Positions 38,648-47,742 of a stretch of DNA of 64,000 nt are shown here, in pieces. Within the stretch, counting starts at the first letter, position 1, and each line of letters opens with the position of its first letter. Location of the stretch: assembly GCF_011516655.1 (NCBI RefSeq), contig NZ_WOSV01000001.1:496001-560000 (forward strand). Direction: 5' to 3'. The translations under genes and the position numbers were made by a program. This DNA is from Acetobacter thailandicus (GTDB lineage Bacteria; Pseudomonadota; Alphaproteobacteria; Acetobacterales; Acetobacteraceae). The notes beneath the pieces are model-generated. The model was not told the origin of the DNA and did no database searches. It saw only the letters and a program-made list of their open reading frames with translations.

Positions 38648-38974
38648 ATGAGCGAACATACTGTTGCAGTGAACGATTCTGATTTTGCCACAAACGTGCT
38701 TGGCGCTTCGGGTCTGGTTCTGGTCGATTTCTGGGCTGAATGGTGCGGCCCCTGTAAAATGATTGGTCCGGCTCTTGAGGAAATTGGCAAAGAATATGCC
38801 GGTAAAGTCACCGTTGCCAAAATTAATATTGATGAAAACCCTGAAACTCCAACGAACTATGGCGTTCGCAGCATTCCGACACTGATGCTGGTACGCGACG
38901 GGAAAGTTGTTGAGACTAAAGTTGGCGCTTTGCCAAAAAGCCAGCTTAAGGCATGGGTTGAAGGCGCTCTCTGA
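38648..38974 (+). CDS. trxA: thioredoxin
   Basis: 108 residues from the ATG at 38648 (GGGAGAAG upstream). Active site FWAEWCGPCK with C33 and C36, cis-proline loop SIPTLML, and the Lys-rich C-terminus typical of thioredoxin 1. Reduces cytoplasmic disulfides, ribonucleotide reductase and peroxiredoxins. The addA-trxA order is conserved in Alphaproteobacteria. Confidence 0.97.
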   Translation: MSEHTVAVNDSDFATNVLGASGLVLVDFWAEWCGPCKMIGPALEEIGKEYAGKVTVAKINIDENPETPTNYGVRSIPTLMLVRDGKVVETKVGALPKSQLKAWVEGAL

Positions 38975-39015
38975 GCAGATTGCTCTTTGCTGAAAGGCTG
39001 AGGGTAGTGTTAGCA

Positions 39016-39053
39016 AACAGGAGGCAGGCAGTTTGTACATGCCTTCTGTTTTG
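39016..39053 (+). terminator. probable terminator after trxA
   Basis: AACAGGAGGCA (39016-39026) pairs with TGCCTTCTGTT (39040-39050) with one G-T wobble and a 13-base loop, followed by TTGCTTT. A second, shorter candidate (CCGGT-GTA-ACCGG then TTTTTT, 39146-39164) lies further on, before accD. Confidence 0.5.
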
Positions 39054-39271
39054 CTTTACCTCTCAGAAGTAAAGATGCTACGATCAGCCCTCTGACGTAG
39101 CCTGCAAGACGAAGAATTTTGAAGACAGATTAACGCTGGATCCTGCCGGTGTAACCGGTTTTTTGCCTTCAAAAGCTTGGCAGGGGAGCATAAACGGCGT
39201 AATGCTGCGCGCCTGATCTGGTGTACCAGACGAATCATTTAATTTTCACTTTTAAAGTTGCAAGGGTCAAT

Positions 39272-40207
39272 ATGAGCTGGATCACTGAATACGTCCGTCC
39301 TAAAATTCGTGGCCTTTTGCGACGTGAAGTGCCGGATAATCTGTGGACCAACTGTGACTCCTGCAGCCAGATGATTTTGAGCAAAGAGCTGCACAAAAAT
39401 TATAATGTGTGTCCGCACTGTGGTCATCATATGAAGGTTCTGGTTGCTGATCGTTTTGCCTGGACATTTGATAACGGAGAGAGCGCACGTATTGATCTGC
39501 CTTCTGCTCCGGTTGATCCGCTCGGTTTTCGTGATCAGAAGCGCTATACTGACCGCCTGAAAGATGCCCGTGCCAAAAGCCAGGTTGATGAGTCTTTTGT
39601 TGCCGCGCATGGTTTGATTGGTGGTCACCCGGCGGTTGTAGCCGTGATGGCGTTTGAGTTTATGGCAGGCACAATGGGTGCAGCTTTTGGTGAACGTTTT
39701 GTCGCCGCTGCCCGCCTGGCTATTTTACAAAAATCTCCTCTGGTTATTTTTACGGCTTCAGGTGGTGCCCGTATGCAGGAGGGTGCACTGAGCCTGATGC
39801 AGATGCCCCGTACAACAATTGGCGTGCAGATGCTCAGAGAGGCCGGTCTGCCTTATATTGTTGTGATGACAAACCCCACAACAGGTGGTGTGACGGCTTC
39901 GTTTGCTATGCTGGGTGATGTGCAGATTGGTGAGCCAAATGCGTTGATTGGCTTTGCTGGTCCCCGCGTTATTCAGGACACGGTACGTGAGAAACTGCCC
40001 GAGGGTTTCCAGCGTTCAGAATATCTTGTCGAACATGGTATGCTTGATATGGTGGTGGCGCGTCACGAGATGCGCGAAACACTGGGACGTATCATTGGCA
40101 TGCTGATGCGCCAGCCTCCGGTCAGTGTAGCTAAAGACGAAGGTCCGTCAGAAGCTGTGCCGCCGGCTGCTGTTGCAGAAAGTGCAGATGTTGCTCCCTC
40201 AGAGTGA
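39272..40207 (+). CDS. accD: acetyl-CoA carboxylase, carboxyltransferase subunit beta
   Basis: 311 residues from the ATG at 39272. N-terminal zinc ribbon C28-x2-C31 and C47-x2-C50 (CDSC, CPHC). The crotonase-fold carboxyltransferase core has TASGGARMQEGALSLMQMPR, TNPTTGGVTASFAMLGDV and GFAGPRVIQDTVREKLPEGF. Makes malonyl-CoA with AccA/BC for fatty acid synthesis. The Ala/Pro/Ser-rich tail is normal. Its TGA overlaps the folC GTG (GTGA). Confidence 0.97.
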   Translation: MSWITEYVRPKIRGLLRREVPDNLWTNCDSCSQMILSKELHKNYNVCPHCGHHMKVLVADRFAWTFDNGESARIDLPSAPVDPLGFRDQKRYTDRLKDARAKSQVDESFVAAHGLIGGHPAVVAVMAFEFMAGTMGAAFGERFVAAARLAILQKSPLVIFTASGGARMQEGALSLMQMPRTTIGVQMLREAGLPYIVVMTNPTTGGVTASFAMLGDVQIGEPNALIGFAGPRVIQDTVREKLPEGFQRSEYLVEHGMLDMVVARHEMRETLGRIIGMLMRQPPVSVAKDEGPSEAVPPAAVAESADVAPSE

Positions 40208-41559
40208 GTGAGACAGACAAAACTGTGACTTCTTCTTCGTCAACATCGTCTATGGCCGAATTTACAGGCCGCACGGGCGTTATTCTTGAGCGGTTAAATC
40301 GTCTGTATCCGGCCCTGATTGATTTATCGCTGGGCCGGCTTGAGCATCTTTTGCAAAAACTGGGCAACCCGCAGGATCATTTGCCGCCGGTTATTCATGT
40401 TGCGGGCACTAATGGTAAAGGCAGCACCTGCGCGACTCTGCGTGCTATTGGTGAGGCTGCCGGGTGGCGCGTGCATGTTATGACTTCGCCTCATCTGGTG
40501 CATGTTACGGAGCGTTTTCGCGTAGCCGGGCAGCTGGTCGATGAGACGGTGCTGACAGACGTGCTTGAAGAAATTGAGCGCGTCAATGAAGGTGCTCCTA
40601 TTACGGTTTTTGAGGTTCTGACAGCCGCTGGTTTTCTGTTGTTCTCACGCACACCGGCTGACCTGGCTATTATCGAGGTCGGGCTGGGCGGGCGCTGTGA
40701 TGCGACTAATGTGCTCAAAAAGCCGGCAGCCTGTATTGTGACTTCGGTCTCAATGGATCATGAAGCCTTCCTGGGGAATTCTCTGGCTGCGATTGCGGCA
40801 GAAAAAGCAGGTATTTTTAAACCTGGTGTGCCTGCGGTTACAGGTGCACAACCTGACGAAGTGCGTCTTGTGCTTGAGGCTGAAGCATTACGGACGGGAG
40901 CGTCTCTCAACCGTCGTGGTGTTGAGTGGCAGATTGGCGTATCTCCCTGCCAGACTTCTCTTATTTACTCTGATGCGCTGGGAGAGGTTGTTTTACCACT
41001 GCCTTCTCTTGCTGGTGCCTGGCAGGTTGAAAATACAGGTCTGGCAGTTGCTGCGCTGCGCGCTACGGGTCTTACTTTGCCTGAAAAAGCCTGGCAGGGT
41101 GTAGGGCAGGTTTTCTGGCCTGCGCGCATGCAGCGTCTTACAGGGCAGCTGGCGCAGCATGTTCCGGCTGACTGGGAGGTCTGGCTTGATGGCGGGCACA
41201 ACCCTGGTGCAGGTCATGCTTTGGCAAAAACACTGCAAAACTGGGATGACAGGCCACTGCATATTCTGGTGGGCATGAAGCAGACGAAGGATGCCACCGG
41301 ATTCCTGAAGCCTGTTATGCCTTACGCTACAACTCTCTGGGCTATCCAGGAGCCGGCACAGCATCTGGCATTACCTGTGGCTGACATTATTGCTGCGTCA
41401 GGTGGTAAGGCACGTTCAGGACCCGAGCTGGTGCAGGCGCTGGAGGCATTAAAAGCTGAGGCAGCAGAAGGGCAGAAGCCTGCCCGTGTGCTTATTTGTG
41501 GCAGCCTGTACCTGGCTGGTGTGGCCTTAACCCAGGATGGGTGGTCTCCCGAAAGCTGA
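40204..41559 (+). CDS. folC: bifunctional folylpolyglutamate synthase/dihydrofolate synthase
   Basis: 451 residues if it starts at the GTG overlapping the accD stop. The Ser/Thr-rich first 16 residues could be left out by using the ATG at 40252. Mur-ligase fold: P-loop HVAGTNGKGSTCATL (about 66-79), TSPHLVHVTERFRV, LAIIEVGLGGRCDATNV, DHEAFLG, EKAGIFKPG and DGGHNPGA. Adds glutamate to dihydropteroate and to folates. Follows accD as in most Alphaproteobacteria. Confidence 0.95.
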   Translation: MSETDKTVTSSSSTSSMAEFTGRTGVILERLNRLYPALIDLSLGRLEHLLQKLGNPQDHLPPVIHVAGTNGKGSTCATLRAIGEAAGWRVHVMTSPHLVHVTERFRVAGQLVDETVLTDVLEEIERVNEGAPITVFEVLTAAGFLLFSRTPADLAIIEVGLGGRCDATNVLKKPAACIVTSVSMDHEAFLGNSLAAIAAEKAGIFKPGVPAVTGAQPDEVRLVLEAEALRTGASLNRRGVEWQIGVSPCQTSLIYSDALGEVVLPLPSLAGAWQVENTGLAVAALRATGLTLPEKAWQGVGQVFWPARMQRLTGQLAQHVPADWEVWLDGGHNPGAGHALAKTLQNWDDRPLHILVGMKQTKDATGFLKPVMPYATTLWAIQEPAQHLALPVADIIAASGGKARSGPELVQALEALKAEAAEGQKPARVLICGSLYLAGVALTQDGWSPES

Positions 41560-41623
41560 CGTGTGAGCTTTATATTGTGCAGGTCAGGGCGGGCCTGCAC
41601 AATGAAGAGTATCAGCAGAGCAC

Positions 41624-42715
41624 TTACTGACTGTGTAAAATACTCTGGTGTAGCTTTGCGCGCTGCTGCTTTATAGCTGTGACATCAAATGTGCGGGCTC
41701 GTTTGAGAGCTGCCTCTCCCATACTCTGACGTAACCGGGCGTCATCTGTCAGGCGCAGCAGGCATTGTGTCAGGCTGCTTACGTCATCAGGGTTGCAGTA
41801 CAACCCTGCCTCACCGACAACAGCTGGCAGGCTGCCTCTGTCTGAGACAATCAGAGCAGCACCGCTGGCCATAGCTTCGAGTGCCGCCATGCCAAAGGGT
41901 TCAGCCCATCGGCTGGGCACAACAACAATGGCCGCACGGGCCATAGCTGTGAGCACTTCATCATGAGGTTTATAGCCTGGAAGTGAGACGCCTGCCGCTT
42001 TCGCCTGCGGCCTGAGCCGGGCAAGGAAAGAGGTTTCTGGCGAGTCGGGGCCAAAACGATCGGCTCCGATAATCTCAGCGCGCCAGTCAGGGCGTATTAA
42101 AAGAGTGTCGCGACAGGCTGCGACAAAAGTATCAACACCTTTATCTGCGACCACGCGCCCCGCGAATAAAATGAGTTTATCCCGCACAGGCGGGCGGGGT
42201 GGCATATCAGCCATAGCAATACTGTTTGGTAAGATGCTGACAGAAGCCGTGACATTCTCACTCAGAAATCGATTCCTGATCCATTCAGAGACAGCTACAA
42301 CCTGTACAGTGCGGGCCAGCTTAGTGCGCTCTTCAGTTGTACGGGCACACCTCATAAAGCAGGGGTCATTGTGTAAAAGGAGCATAACCGGCACGGACGG
42401 GCATAATTTGCGTAAGAGCAAGGCCAGGTCAGGACGATTGTGAACCTCGAGCAGGTCCGGCTTCAGTTTTTTTACAGCGCGGGCGACGGCAACAGCATAG
42501 CGTCGGGTCAGGCTGTAAGGGCGAAAAGCTGGTGTAACAGGAACAAAATGAATCCCAGGAAAAGCCGCACCGAGCGGGGGCTGTCCAATAATAGTTTCTG
42601 TTTGTGTGGCCATTCGTCGCACCAGTAGTGCGATAGCACCGGCTTCTCCCGCTGCAAAACGCTCTGAGGGCGGGAGAACCGTTATAACATGTAAAGCATC
42701 AGCTTCGTGCGGCAC
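41624..42715 (-). CDS. glycosyltransferase family 4 protein
   Basis: 363 residues, GT-B fold. The C-terminal donor-binding half carries LILFAGRVVADKGVDTFV and the EPFGMAALEAMASGAALIVSD block with the EX7E pair typical of GT4 retaining enzymes. The N-terminal acceptor half is variable (LEVHNRPDLALLLRK). Uses a nucleotide sugar; acceptor unknown, probably polysaccharide or LPS. GTG start 21 bases after the upstream GST gene, so it seems to be the last gene of the leftward sulfur/tRNA operon without obvious logic. Confidence 0.85.
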   Translation of the reverse strand: MPHEADALHVITVLPPSERFAAGEAGAIALLVRRMATQTETIIGQPPLGAAFPGIHFVPVTPAFRPYSLTRRYAVAVARAVKKLKPDLLEVHNRPDLALLLRKLCPSVPVMLLLHNDPCFMRCARTTEERTKLARTVQVVAVSEWIRNRFLSENVTASVSILPNSIAMADMPPRPPVRDKLILFAGRVVADKGVDTFVAACRDTLLIRPDWRAEIIGADRFGPDSPETSFLARLRPQAKAAGVSLPGYKPHDEVLTAMARAAIVVVPSRWAEPFGMAALEAMASGAALIVSDRGSLPAVVGEAGLYCNPDDVSSLTQCLLRLTDDARLRQSMGEAALKRARTFDVTAIKQQRAKLHQSILHSQ

Positions 42716-42736
42716 AGATCAGGCCTTTATCGCCAG

Positions 42737-43408
42737 TCAGTCGATCTGCTCATAACGATCAAGCTGCCATTCTTTGGGTTCGCGGGCGGCTTCATCATAC
42801 CATTGCTGCATCAGCGGGTGCTGTCTGACGGCCTGCATATAGGCTTTGGAGGTTTCTGATAGTTCTGTCACACCATAAGACAGAAAGCGGGAGATAACAG
42901 GGGCAAACATCGCATCAGCAATACCAAACTGTGCGCCAAACAGATAAGGGCCGCTCTGACCATGCTGGTTACGGCACTGTGTCCATATCTGATCAATGCG
43001 GGTTATGTCTTTAATCAGCTCTTCATCTGGTGGTGTGCTGAGTTTTTTATCGTGCCGGCCGAGGTTCATCGGTAAAGATGAGCGCACACCTTTAAAGCCC
43101 GAATGCATTTCGGCACTGACTGAGCGGGCCAGCGCACGGGCTGCCCGGTTTGCCGGCCAGAGAGAAGGCTCAGCTTCAGCGCAGTATTCTGCGATGGAGA
43201 GAGAATCCCAGACCTGAATACCATTATGCTCAAGATAGGGTACGCAGCCATTGGGTGACAGGCTTTTGAGGGCAATTGTCTGCCCCCCGCCTTTCAGGGG
43301 GACGACCTCGATATCGACAGAGAGCCCGGCCAGTTTTACGACCAGCCACCCCCGCAGCGACCAGGAGGAGTAGCGCTGTGTACCAATAACCAGACGTCCC
43401 TGTGTCAT
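42737..43408 (-). CDS. glutathione S-transferase family protein
   Basis: 223 residues. N-terminal thioredoxin-like domain (RYSSWSLRGWLVVKLAG, where the Ser in SSWS is the probable catalytic residue; CVPYLEHNG with the cis-Pro; IWDSLSIAEY-like glutathione-binding DSLSI). All-helical C-terminal domain (QSGPYLFGAQFGIADAMFAP). Belongs to the GST group seen near thiol metabolism genes. Starts 12 bases after the mnmA stop. Confidence 0.85.
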   Translation of the reverse strand: MTQGRLVIGTQRYSSWSLRGWLVVKLAGLSVDIEVVPLKGGGQTIALKSLSPNGCVPYLEHNGIQVWDSLSIAEYCAEAEPSLWPANRAARALARSVSAEMHSGFKGVRSSLPMNLGRHDKKLSTPPDEELIKDITRIDQIWTQCRNQHGQSGPYLFGAQFGIADAMFAPVISRFLSYGVTELSETSKAYMQAVRQHPLMQQWYDEAAREPKEWQLDRYEQID

Positions 43409-43420
43409 CTCTTTTTTCCT

Positions 43421-44503
43421 TCAGGCAGCAGATTCGGTTTCAGTGCGGCAGATAAACCCGCCACCAAGAATACGTGTTCCCTGGTAGAATACGCAGGCCT
43501 GGCCCGGGGCGGGCATAGCAGGTTCTTCAAGCTGTACCAGAGCGCCCTGAGGTACAGGCCTGATACGTGCGGCTCGGGGCACTTCGCGTGCGCGCATCTG
43601 CACAGCACATTCAATGCCCTCAGGTGGTGCATCAACCAGCCAGTTTACATCTCTGACAAGCAGAGATTCGACATAAGAGTGTGCACGCGGGCCAATAATA
43701 ACGCGGCGTTTGCCTGGCTCTACGCCCACGACCATCTGCCGCTGCCCGTCAAGCCAGGCGGCATTGCCCAGTCTTTTGCTCTGGCCAACGGTAAAACGCA
43801 TAACGCCATCATGTTCACCAACGATTTTGCCCTGGCTGTCAACAATTTCACCGGGGCCAGCCATTTCCGGGCGCATACGTTCAACCAGATCAACGTAGGA
43901 GCCGTCATTGACAAAGCACAGGTCCTGGCTGTCAGGCTTGCCGGCAACAACGAGGCCATAGCGTTCAGCCTCAGCTCTCACTGCGGCTTTATCGGGCATG
44001 TCACCCAGCGGGAAGCGCAGAAAATCAAGCTGATCACGGGTGGTTGCAAATAAAAACCATGACTGATCACGTGCACTGTCTACTGGGCGGTGCAGCTCAG
44101 CCCCATGGGGGCCTTCAACACGACGTACATAATGGCCGGTTGCCATTGCCTCAGCACCAATGTCACGGGCCAGGCCAAGCAGATCAGTAAACTTTACACC
44201 CTGGTTACAGGCAACGCAGGGCACAGGTGTCTCACCCGCTGCATAGGCATCAGCAAAGCGACCGATTACACTATCCTGGAATCGTTTTTCCGCATCAATG
44301 ACGTAATGTGCAAAACCAAGCCGGTCAGCAACTGCACGGGCGTCACGAATGTCCTGACCGGCACAGCATGCGCCTTTTTTGGCCGCGCTGCGGGCATCGT
44401 AAAGCTGCAGGGTCGCACCCACGACCTCGTGCCCTTCTGCCTGAAGCCGGGCAGCAACGACTGAGCTGTCCACCCCTCCCGACATTGCCACAAGAATACG
44501 CAC
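43421..44503 (-). CDS. mnmA: tRNA-specific 2-thiouridylase MnmA
   Basis: 360 residues. PP-loop AMSGGVDSSVVAARL (about 6-20), catalytic cysteines C99 in CVACNQGVKF and C196 in SQDLCFVNDG, and the C-terminal beta barrel (GQSKRLGNAAW, GQACVFYQGTRILGGGFI). Thiolates U34 of Lys, Glu and Gln tRNAs with sulfur relayed from a cysteine desulfurase. Two such desulfurases lie upstream on the same strand. Confidence 0.97.
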   Translation of the reverse strand: MRILVAMSGGVDSSVVAARLQAEGHEVVGATLQLYDARSAAKKGACCAGQDIRDARAVADRLGFAHYVIDAEKRFQDSVIGRFADAYAAGETPVPCVACNQGVKFTDLLGLARDIGAEAMATGHYVRRVEGPHGAELHRPVDSARDQSWFLFATTRDQLDFLRFPLGDMPDKAAVRAEAERYGLVVAGKPDSQDLCFVNDGSYVDLVERMRPEMAGPGEIVDSQGKIVGEHDGVMRFTVGQSKRLGNAAWLDGQRQMVVGVEPGKRRVIIGPRAHSYVESLLVRDVNWLVDAPPEGIECAVQMRAREVPRAARIRPVPQGALVQLEEPAMPAPGQACVFYQGTRILGGGFICRTETESAA

Positions 44504-44539
44504 TGGCTGCGCCCTCCTTTTGCTTAAAATTAAAATGCC

Positions 44540-44854
44540 TCAGGATTTGCGAGGCAGACGAACAACCAGCCCGTCGAGCTCGTCTGTCATAACAATCTGG
44601 CACCCCAGACGAGAGGTTTTTTCGAGTCCGAAAGCCAGGTCAAGCATATCTTCTTCGTCATCAGTTGGTGTGCTGAGTTTTGCGGCCCAGTCGGGGTCAA
44701 CAATCACGTGGCATGTTGCGCAGGCCAGTGATCCTTCACAGGCCCCCTCAAGATCAATATCATGTTTATGTGCAATTTCCAGCACAGAAAGACCAACCGG
44801 TGCATCAACTTTGTGCTCAGTTCCGTCCTGTTCGATAAACATCATATGGGGCAT
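44540..44854 (-). CDS. fdx: 2Fe-2S ferredoxin (adrenodoxin/Isc type)
   Basis: 104 residues. Cluster ligands C39, C45, C48 ([15 protein letters not shown]) and C85 ([15 protein letters not shown]), the vertebrate-type ferredoxin spacing. Donates electrons in Fe-S cluster assembly and related reactions. Sits between the desulfurases and mnmA. A 66-base gap separates it from the upstream desulfurase. Confidence 0.92.
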   Translation of the reverse strand: MPHMMFIEQDGTEHKVDAPVGLSVLEIAHKHDIDLEGACEGSLACATCHVIVDPDWAAKLSTPTDDEEDMLDLAFGLEKTSRLGCQIVMTDELDGLVVRLPRKS

Positions 44855-44920
44855 TTGTTTTAGTGTCCTGCCAGTATTTTGTTGCTACGCGCTGTCACTC
44901 TGACGCGTTATGATTACACT

Positions 44921-46087
44921 TCAGATACGCTTGTGCGTACCTGTTTTGTGGGTAGCCTGTGCCAGTAGCCTGATGGCATTTTCCACCTCGGCTGTTGAGG
45001 TAAAGCGTCCGGGGGAGAGACGCAAGCTTCTTCCCGCTTCTTCATGTGTTAAACCCATGGCTTCAAGCACGTAAGAAGGGGCCAGATCTGCTGATGAGCA
45101 GGCTGAGCCGAGAGAGGCTTCGACTCCTTTTGCGGTTTCCAAGACATGCAGCGCACTGATGCCGGGGGGAAGGCGGACGCTGAAAATACCGGGCAGACGT
45201 GGTGCTGCTTCAGCGTTGAGCTGTGCCTCAGGTAGTAATGAGGCAAAGGTTTTCATGGCGACAGCATGTAAATGTGAGAGATGTGCCGCGTCCTGCTCCT
45301 GGCGGTGCAGGGCAATGCGGCAGGCCTCTCCAAAGCCAGCCAGTAAAAAACCAGGTAACGTGCCTGAGCGCATGCCGCGTTCCTGTCCGCCACCTGAAAA
45401 AAGCGGCATAATCCGTACACGCGGCCTGCGCCTTACATAAAGAGCTCCTGCGCCTTTGGGGCCGTAGATTTTATGTGAGGAGAGTGATGCCAGAGACAGA
45501 CCATATTTGTTAACATCAAAGGAAATTTTTCCGGCTGTCTGTGCAAGGTCAGCGTGAAGAAGTGCGCCCGCCTGTTTTACCAGAGGGGCCAGGGTAGCGT
45601 AGTCATGCAGTACCCCGGTTTCATTATTGGCACCCATCAGTGAGACGAGAGCTGTGGGGACCTCCAGAGCGCGGGCCAGCGTGTCAGGGGCCAGGCGGCC
45701 GTCAGTGCCAACTGGCAGAATAACAGGTTCAAACCCCTCAGCGGCCAGGTCAAGCACACTTTCAATGACACATTTATGCTCAGTGGCAGCTGTAATAATA
45801 CGCTTTCGCGGGTTTTTCTGTGAGGCCAGATAGCGAGCGGCTCCTTTAATGGCCATATTATTGGCTTCTGTCGCACCGGACGTAAAAATAATTTCTCTGG
45901 TGTCGGCACCAATCAGACGTGCAACATGCTGCCGGGCCTCTTCAACCAGGGTGGAGGCACGTCTGCCGCTTTCATGCAGGGTGCTGTGGGGGTTGCCGTT
46001 GTCATGTAGCAATGCTGCCTGCATGACGTCCATCACGCCTGGGTCACATGGCGTTGTGGCAGCATGATCAAGATAGAGGGCTGCCAT
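44921..46087 (-). CDS. cysteine desulfurase (class V aminotransferase, IscS/NifS type)
   Basis: 388 residues. PLP lysine K206 in SLSSHKIYGPKGAGALYV and persulfide cysteine C330 in LGSACSSADLAPSYVL. N-terminal YLDHAATTP block and FTSGATEANN present. Releases sulfur from cysteine for Fe-S clusters and tRNA thiolation. Closer to IscS in the catalytic loop than its neighbour. The two genes are 35 bases apart and the same length, but well diverged. Confidence 0.92.
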   Translation of the reverse strand: MAALYLDHAATTPCDPGVMDVMQAALLHDNGNPHSTLHESGRRASTLVEEARQHVARLIGADTREIIFTSGATEANNMAIKGAARYLASQKNPRKRIITAATEHKCVIESVLDLAAEGFEPVILPVGTDGRLAPDTLARALEVPTALVSLMGANNETGVLHDYATLAPLVKQAGALLHADLAQTAGKISFDVNKYGLSLASLSSHKIYGPKGAGALYVRRRPRVRIMPLFSGGGQERGMRSGTLPGFLLAGFGEACRIALHRQEQDAAHLSHLHAVAMKTFASLLPEAQLNAEAAPRLPGIFSVRLPPGISALHVLETAKGVEASLGSACSSADLAPSYVLEAMGLTHEEAGRSLRLSPGRFTSTAEVENAIRLLAQATHKTGTHKRI

Positions 46088-46122
46088 TTTGTTTCCTTAC
46101 GGTTTTACTCGTGTTCCTCAGG

Positions 46123-47280
46123 TTATATCAGAGTTGAAAGTTTTAGCCCTGAAGCGGCTTTCCGGGCCATATTTTCATAAACCTGAATAAAACGTGTGAC
46201 ATCTTCTTCCTGCACATTCCAGGGCAGTGACACACGCAGGGCCTGTCCGGCCTGTGCTTCAAATCCCATTGCCTGCAACACGTGAGAGAAGGCGACTTTG
46301 CCGGAAGAACAGGCAGAGCCGGCCGAGACACAAATGCCTTCAAGGTCGAGTCTCATAAGCTGCTCCTGCGCCAGGCGGCCAGGCAGAATGAGGGAGGATG
46401 TATTATGCAGGCGTGGTGCCTGTGCGCCTGATACAACAGCACCCACAGCACAGGCAGCGTGTTCAATACGGTCGCGCAGAGGGCTTAAGTTACGCGGAGT
46501 TTGTAAAGCTGTACGCAGGGCTGCTGCCATGCCGGCTATTGCGGGTAAAGGTTGTGTGCCGCCCCTGCGCCCCTGTTCCTGCCCGCCGCCTTCAAACAGA
46601 GGAAGAACCCGGCCCGGGGCAGGGCCCGCCAGTAATAAAGCGCCCGCCCCTTTGGGACCGCCGGTTTTATGGCCTGAAAGAGCAAAGCTGTTGACCCCTG
46701 ATGCGGTGACGGAGAAAGCTATTCGTCCGGCAGCCTGCACGCCATCTACATGCAGATGCGCACCATAACGCTGGCATAACGTAGCAATATCAGTAATCGG
46801 GTGCAGCACACCGGTTTCGTTGTTGGCCAGCATCAGGCACACAAAAGCTGGCGTATCTGAGGCATTCAGGGCCTGTTCCAGTCCGGCGAGGCTTACAGTG
46901 CCGTCTTTTTCAACTGCGAGCCAGGTGACGTCTGCCCCTTCAGGAAAGCCCTTGCGTACAGCATCATGTTCTGTCGCACCGACAAGGAATCGTCTTCCGG
47001 CACTCAGGCCATGCATGGCCAGAACATTTGCTTCTGTACCGCCTGAGGTAAAAATGCAGTTAAGGGGGACGACCTCAAAAGCCTGGGCTACGTCATCACG
47101 GGCCTGTTCGAGCATAGCACGGGCCATGCGTCCGGCCCTGTGCACAGAAGAAGGGTTGCCGGTCAGCTCTGCCGCTTCAAGAAAAGCATCGCGTGCCTCG
47201 GGGCGCAACGGTTCGGTTGCATTGGCATCTAAGTAGATAATGGGTTGACGCTGTGGGCTGCCTGCTGAAGTGGAAACCAT
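46123..47280 (-). CDS. second cysteine desulfurase-like aminotransferase
   Basis: 385 residues. PLP lysine K205 in SGHKTGGPKGAGALLL and persulfide cysteine C324 in SAGSACSSGKVAFSHVL; N-terminal YLDANATEPLRPEARDA. First gene of the leftward operon. All catalytic residues are present, so both tandem copies should be active. Together they could divide labour between Fe-S assembly and tRNA sulfur supply. No iscR, iscU or iscA is found beside them, so the usual Isc operon is split in this genome. Confidence 0.88.
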   Translation of the reverse strand: MVSTSAGSPQRQPIIYLDANATEPLRPEARDAFLEAAELTGNPSSVHRAGRMARAMLEQARDDVAQAFEVVPLNCIFTSGGTEANVLAMHGLSAGRRFLVGATEHDAVRKGFPEGADVTWLAVEKDGTVSLAGLEQALNASDTPAFVCLMLANNETGVLHPITDIATLCQRYGAHLHVDGVQAAGRIAFSVTASGVNSFALSGHKTGGPKGAGALLLAGPAPGRVLPLFEGGGQEQGRRGGTQPLPAIAGMAAALRTALQTPRNLSPLRDRIEHAACAVGAVVSGAQAPRLHNTSSLILPGRLAQEQLMRLDLEGICVSAGSACSSGKVAFSHVLQAMGFEAQAGQALRVSLPWNVQEEDVTRFIQVYENMARKAASGLKLSTLI

Positions 47281-47486
47281 TTTTTACGCTCCTGCTGTGA
47301 CAGCTGTTTTATCTGATCTTGCAAAAACACAGCAAGACTGACGATTTGTGTGGAAATCTGAGGGGCGTACACGCTATAACCGGCCCGGTAGGTCGCATCT
47401 TACAGAGCGGTAATAACTGTTGTGATGCAACAGAGAAACATTTTCTGCGTTCTTATCATAACGGCGAAGAGAGGAGTAAAGGCGTG

Positions 47487-47627
47487 ATGAGTGTATCAGA
47501 TACGATCAGCACCGTTCTCTTTAATCTCCCGCCTTATTGCCGCGGCACTATACGTCGCATGCTGTTTTTGCCTGTGTCTGTTTGTGTACCGGCAGGTAAG
47601 GGGCGGTTTTATCGCCCGGTAACCTAG
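47487..47627 (+). CDS. possible 46-aa small ORF
   Basis: Starts MSVSDTISTVLFNLPPYCRG and ends GKGRFYRPVT. GAGGAG stands 10 bases before the ATG. Basic, no clear membrane segment, family not recognised. It may be chance; only the ribosome binding site supports it. Confidence 0.25.
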   Translation: MSVSDTISTVLFNLPPYCRGTIRRMLFLPVSVCVPAGKGRFYRPVT

Positions 47628-47695
47628 TCTGAAGGCTGCCTCCTCCGAAGTGTATAACGTGGCATCGTATCATTTCGGGGTCAATGAATTAACCT

Positions 47696-47722
47696 GAATA
47701 TACCGTGCCCCCGGGTATATTC
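47696..47722. promoter_or_regulatory. inverted repeat, candidate operator before the alpha/beta hydrolase
   Basis: GAATATACC (47696-47704) and GGTATATTC (47714-47722) are perfect inverted 9-mers with a 9-base spacer, ending 20 bases before the ATG at 47743. Symmetry and position suit a dimeric repressor site overlapping the translation start region. The regulator is unknown. Confidence 0.4.
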
Positions 47723-47742
47723 ACAGCATATACGGAAGATTA

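Larger units (their letters stand above)
47281..47742. other. 462-base divergent gap before the alpha/beta hydrolase gene
   Basis: Divergent promoter region for the desulfurase operon (left) and the hydrolase (right). I looked for an Rrf2/IscR-type regulator on either strand and saw none. It holds one weak small ORF (47487-47627), a short stem GGGCG/CGCCC around 47602-47618, and an inverted repeat at 47696-47722. Confidence 0.5.

Noticed and set aside
47281-47742. Missing IscR/Rrf2 regulator in the gap upstream of the desulfurases
   Set aside because: The gap has about the right size, but neither strand shows an Rrf2-like helix-turn-helix or cysteine pattern, even allowing frameshifts.
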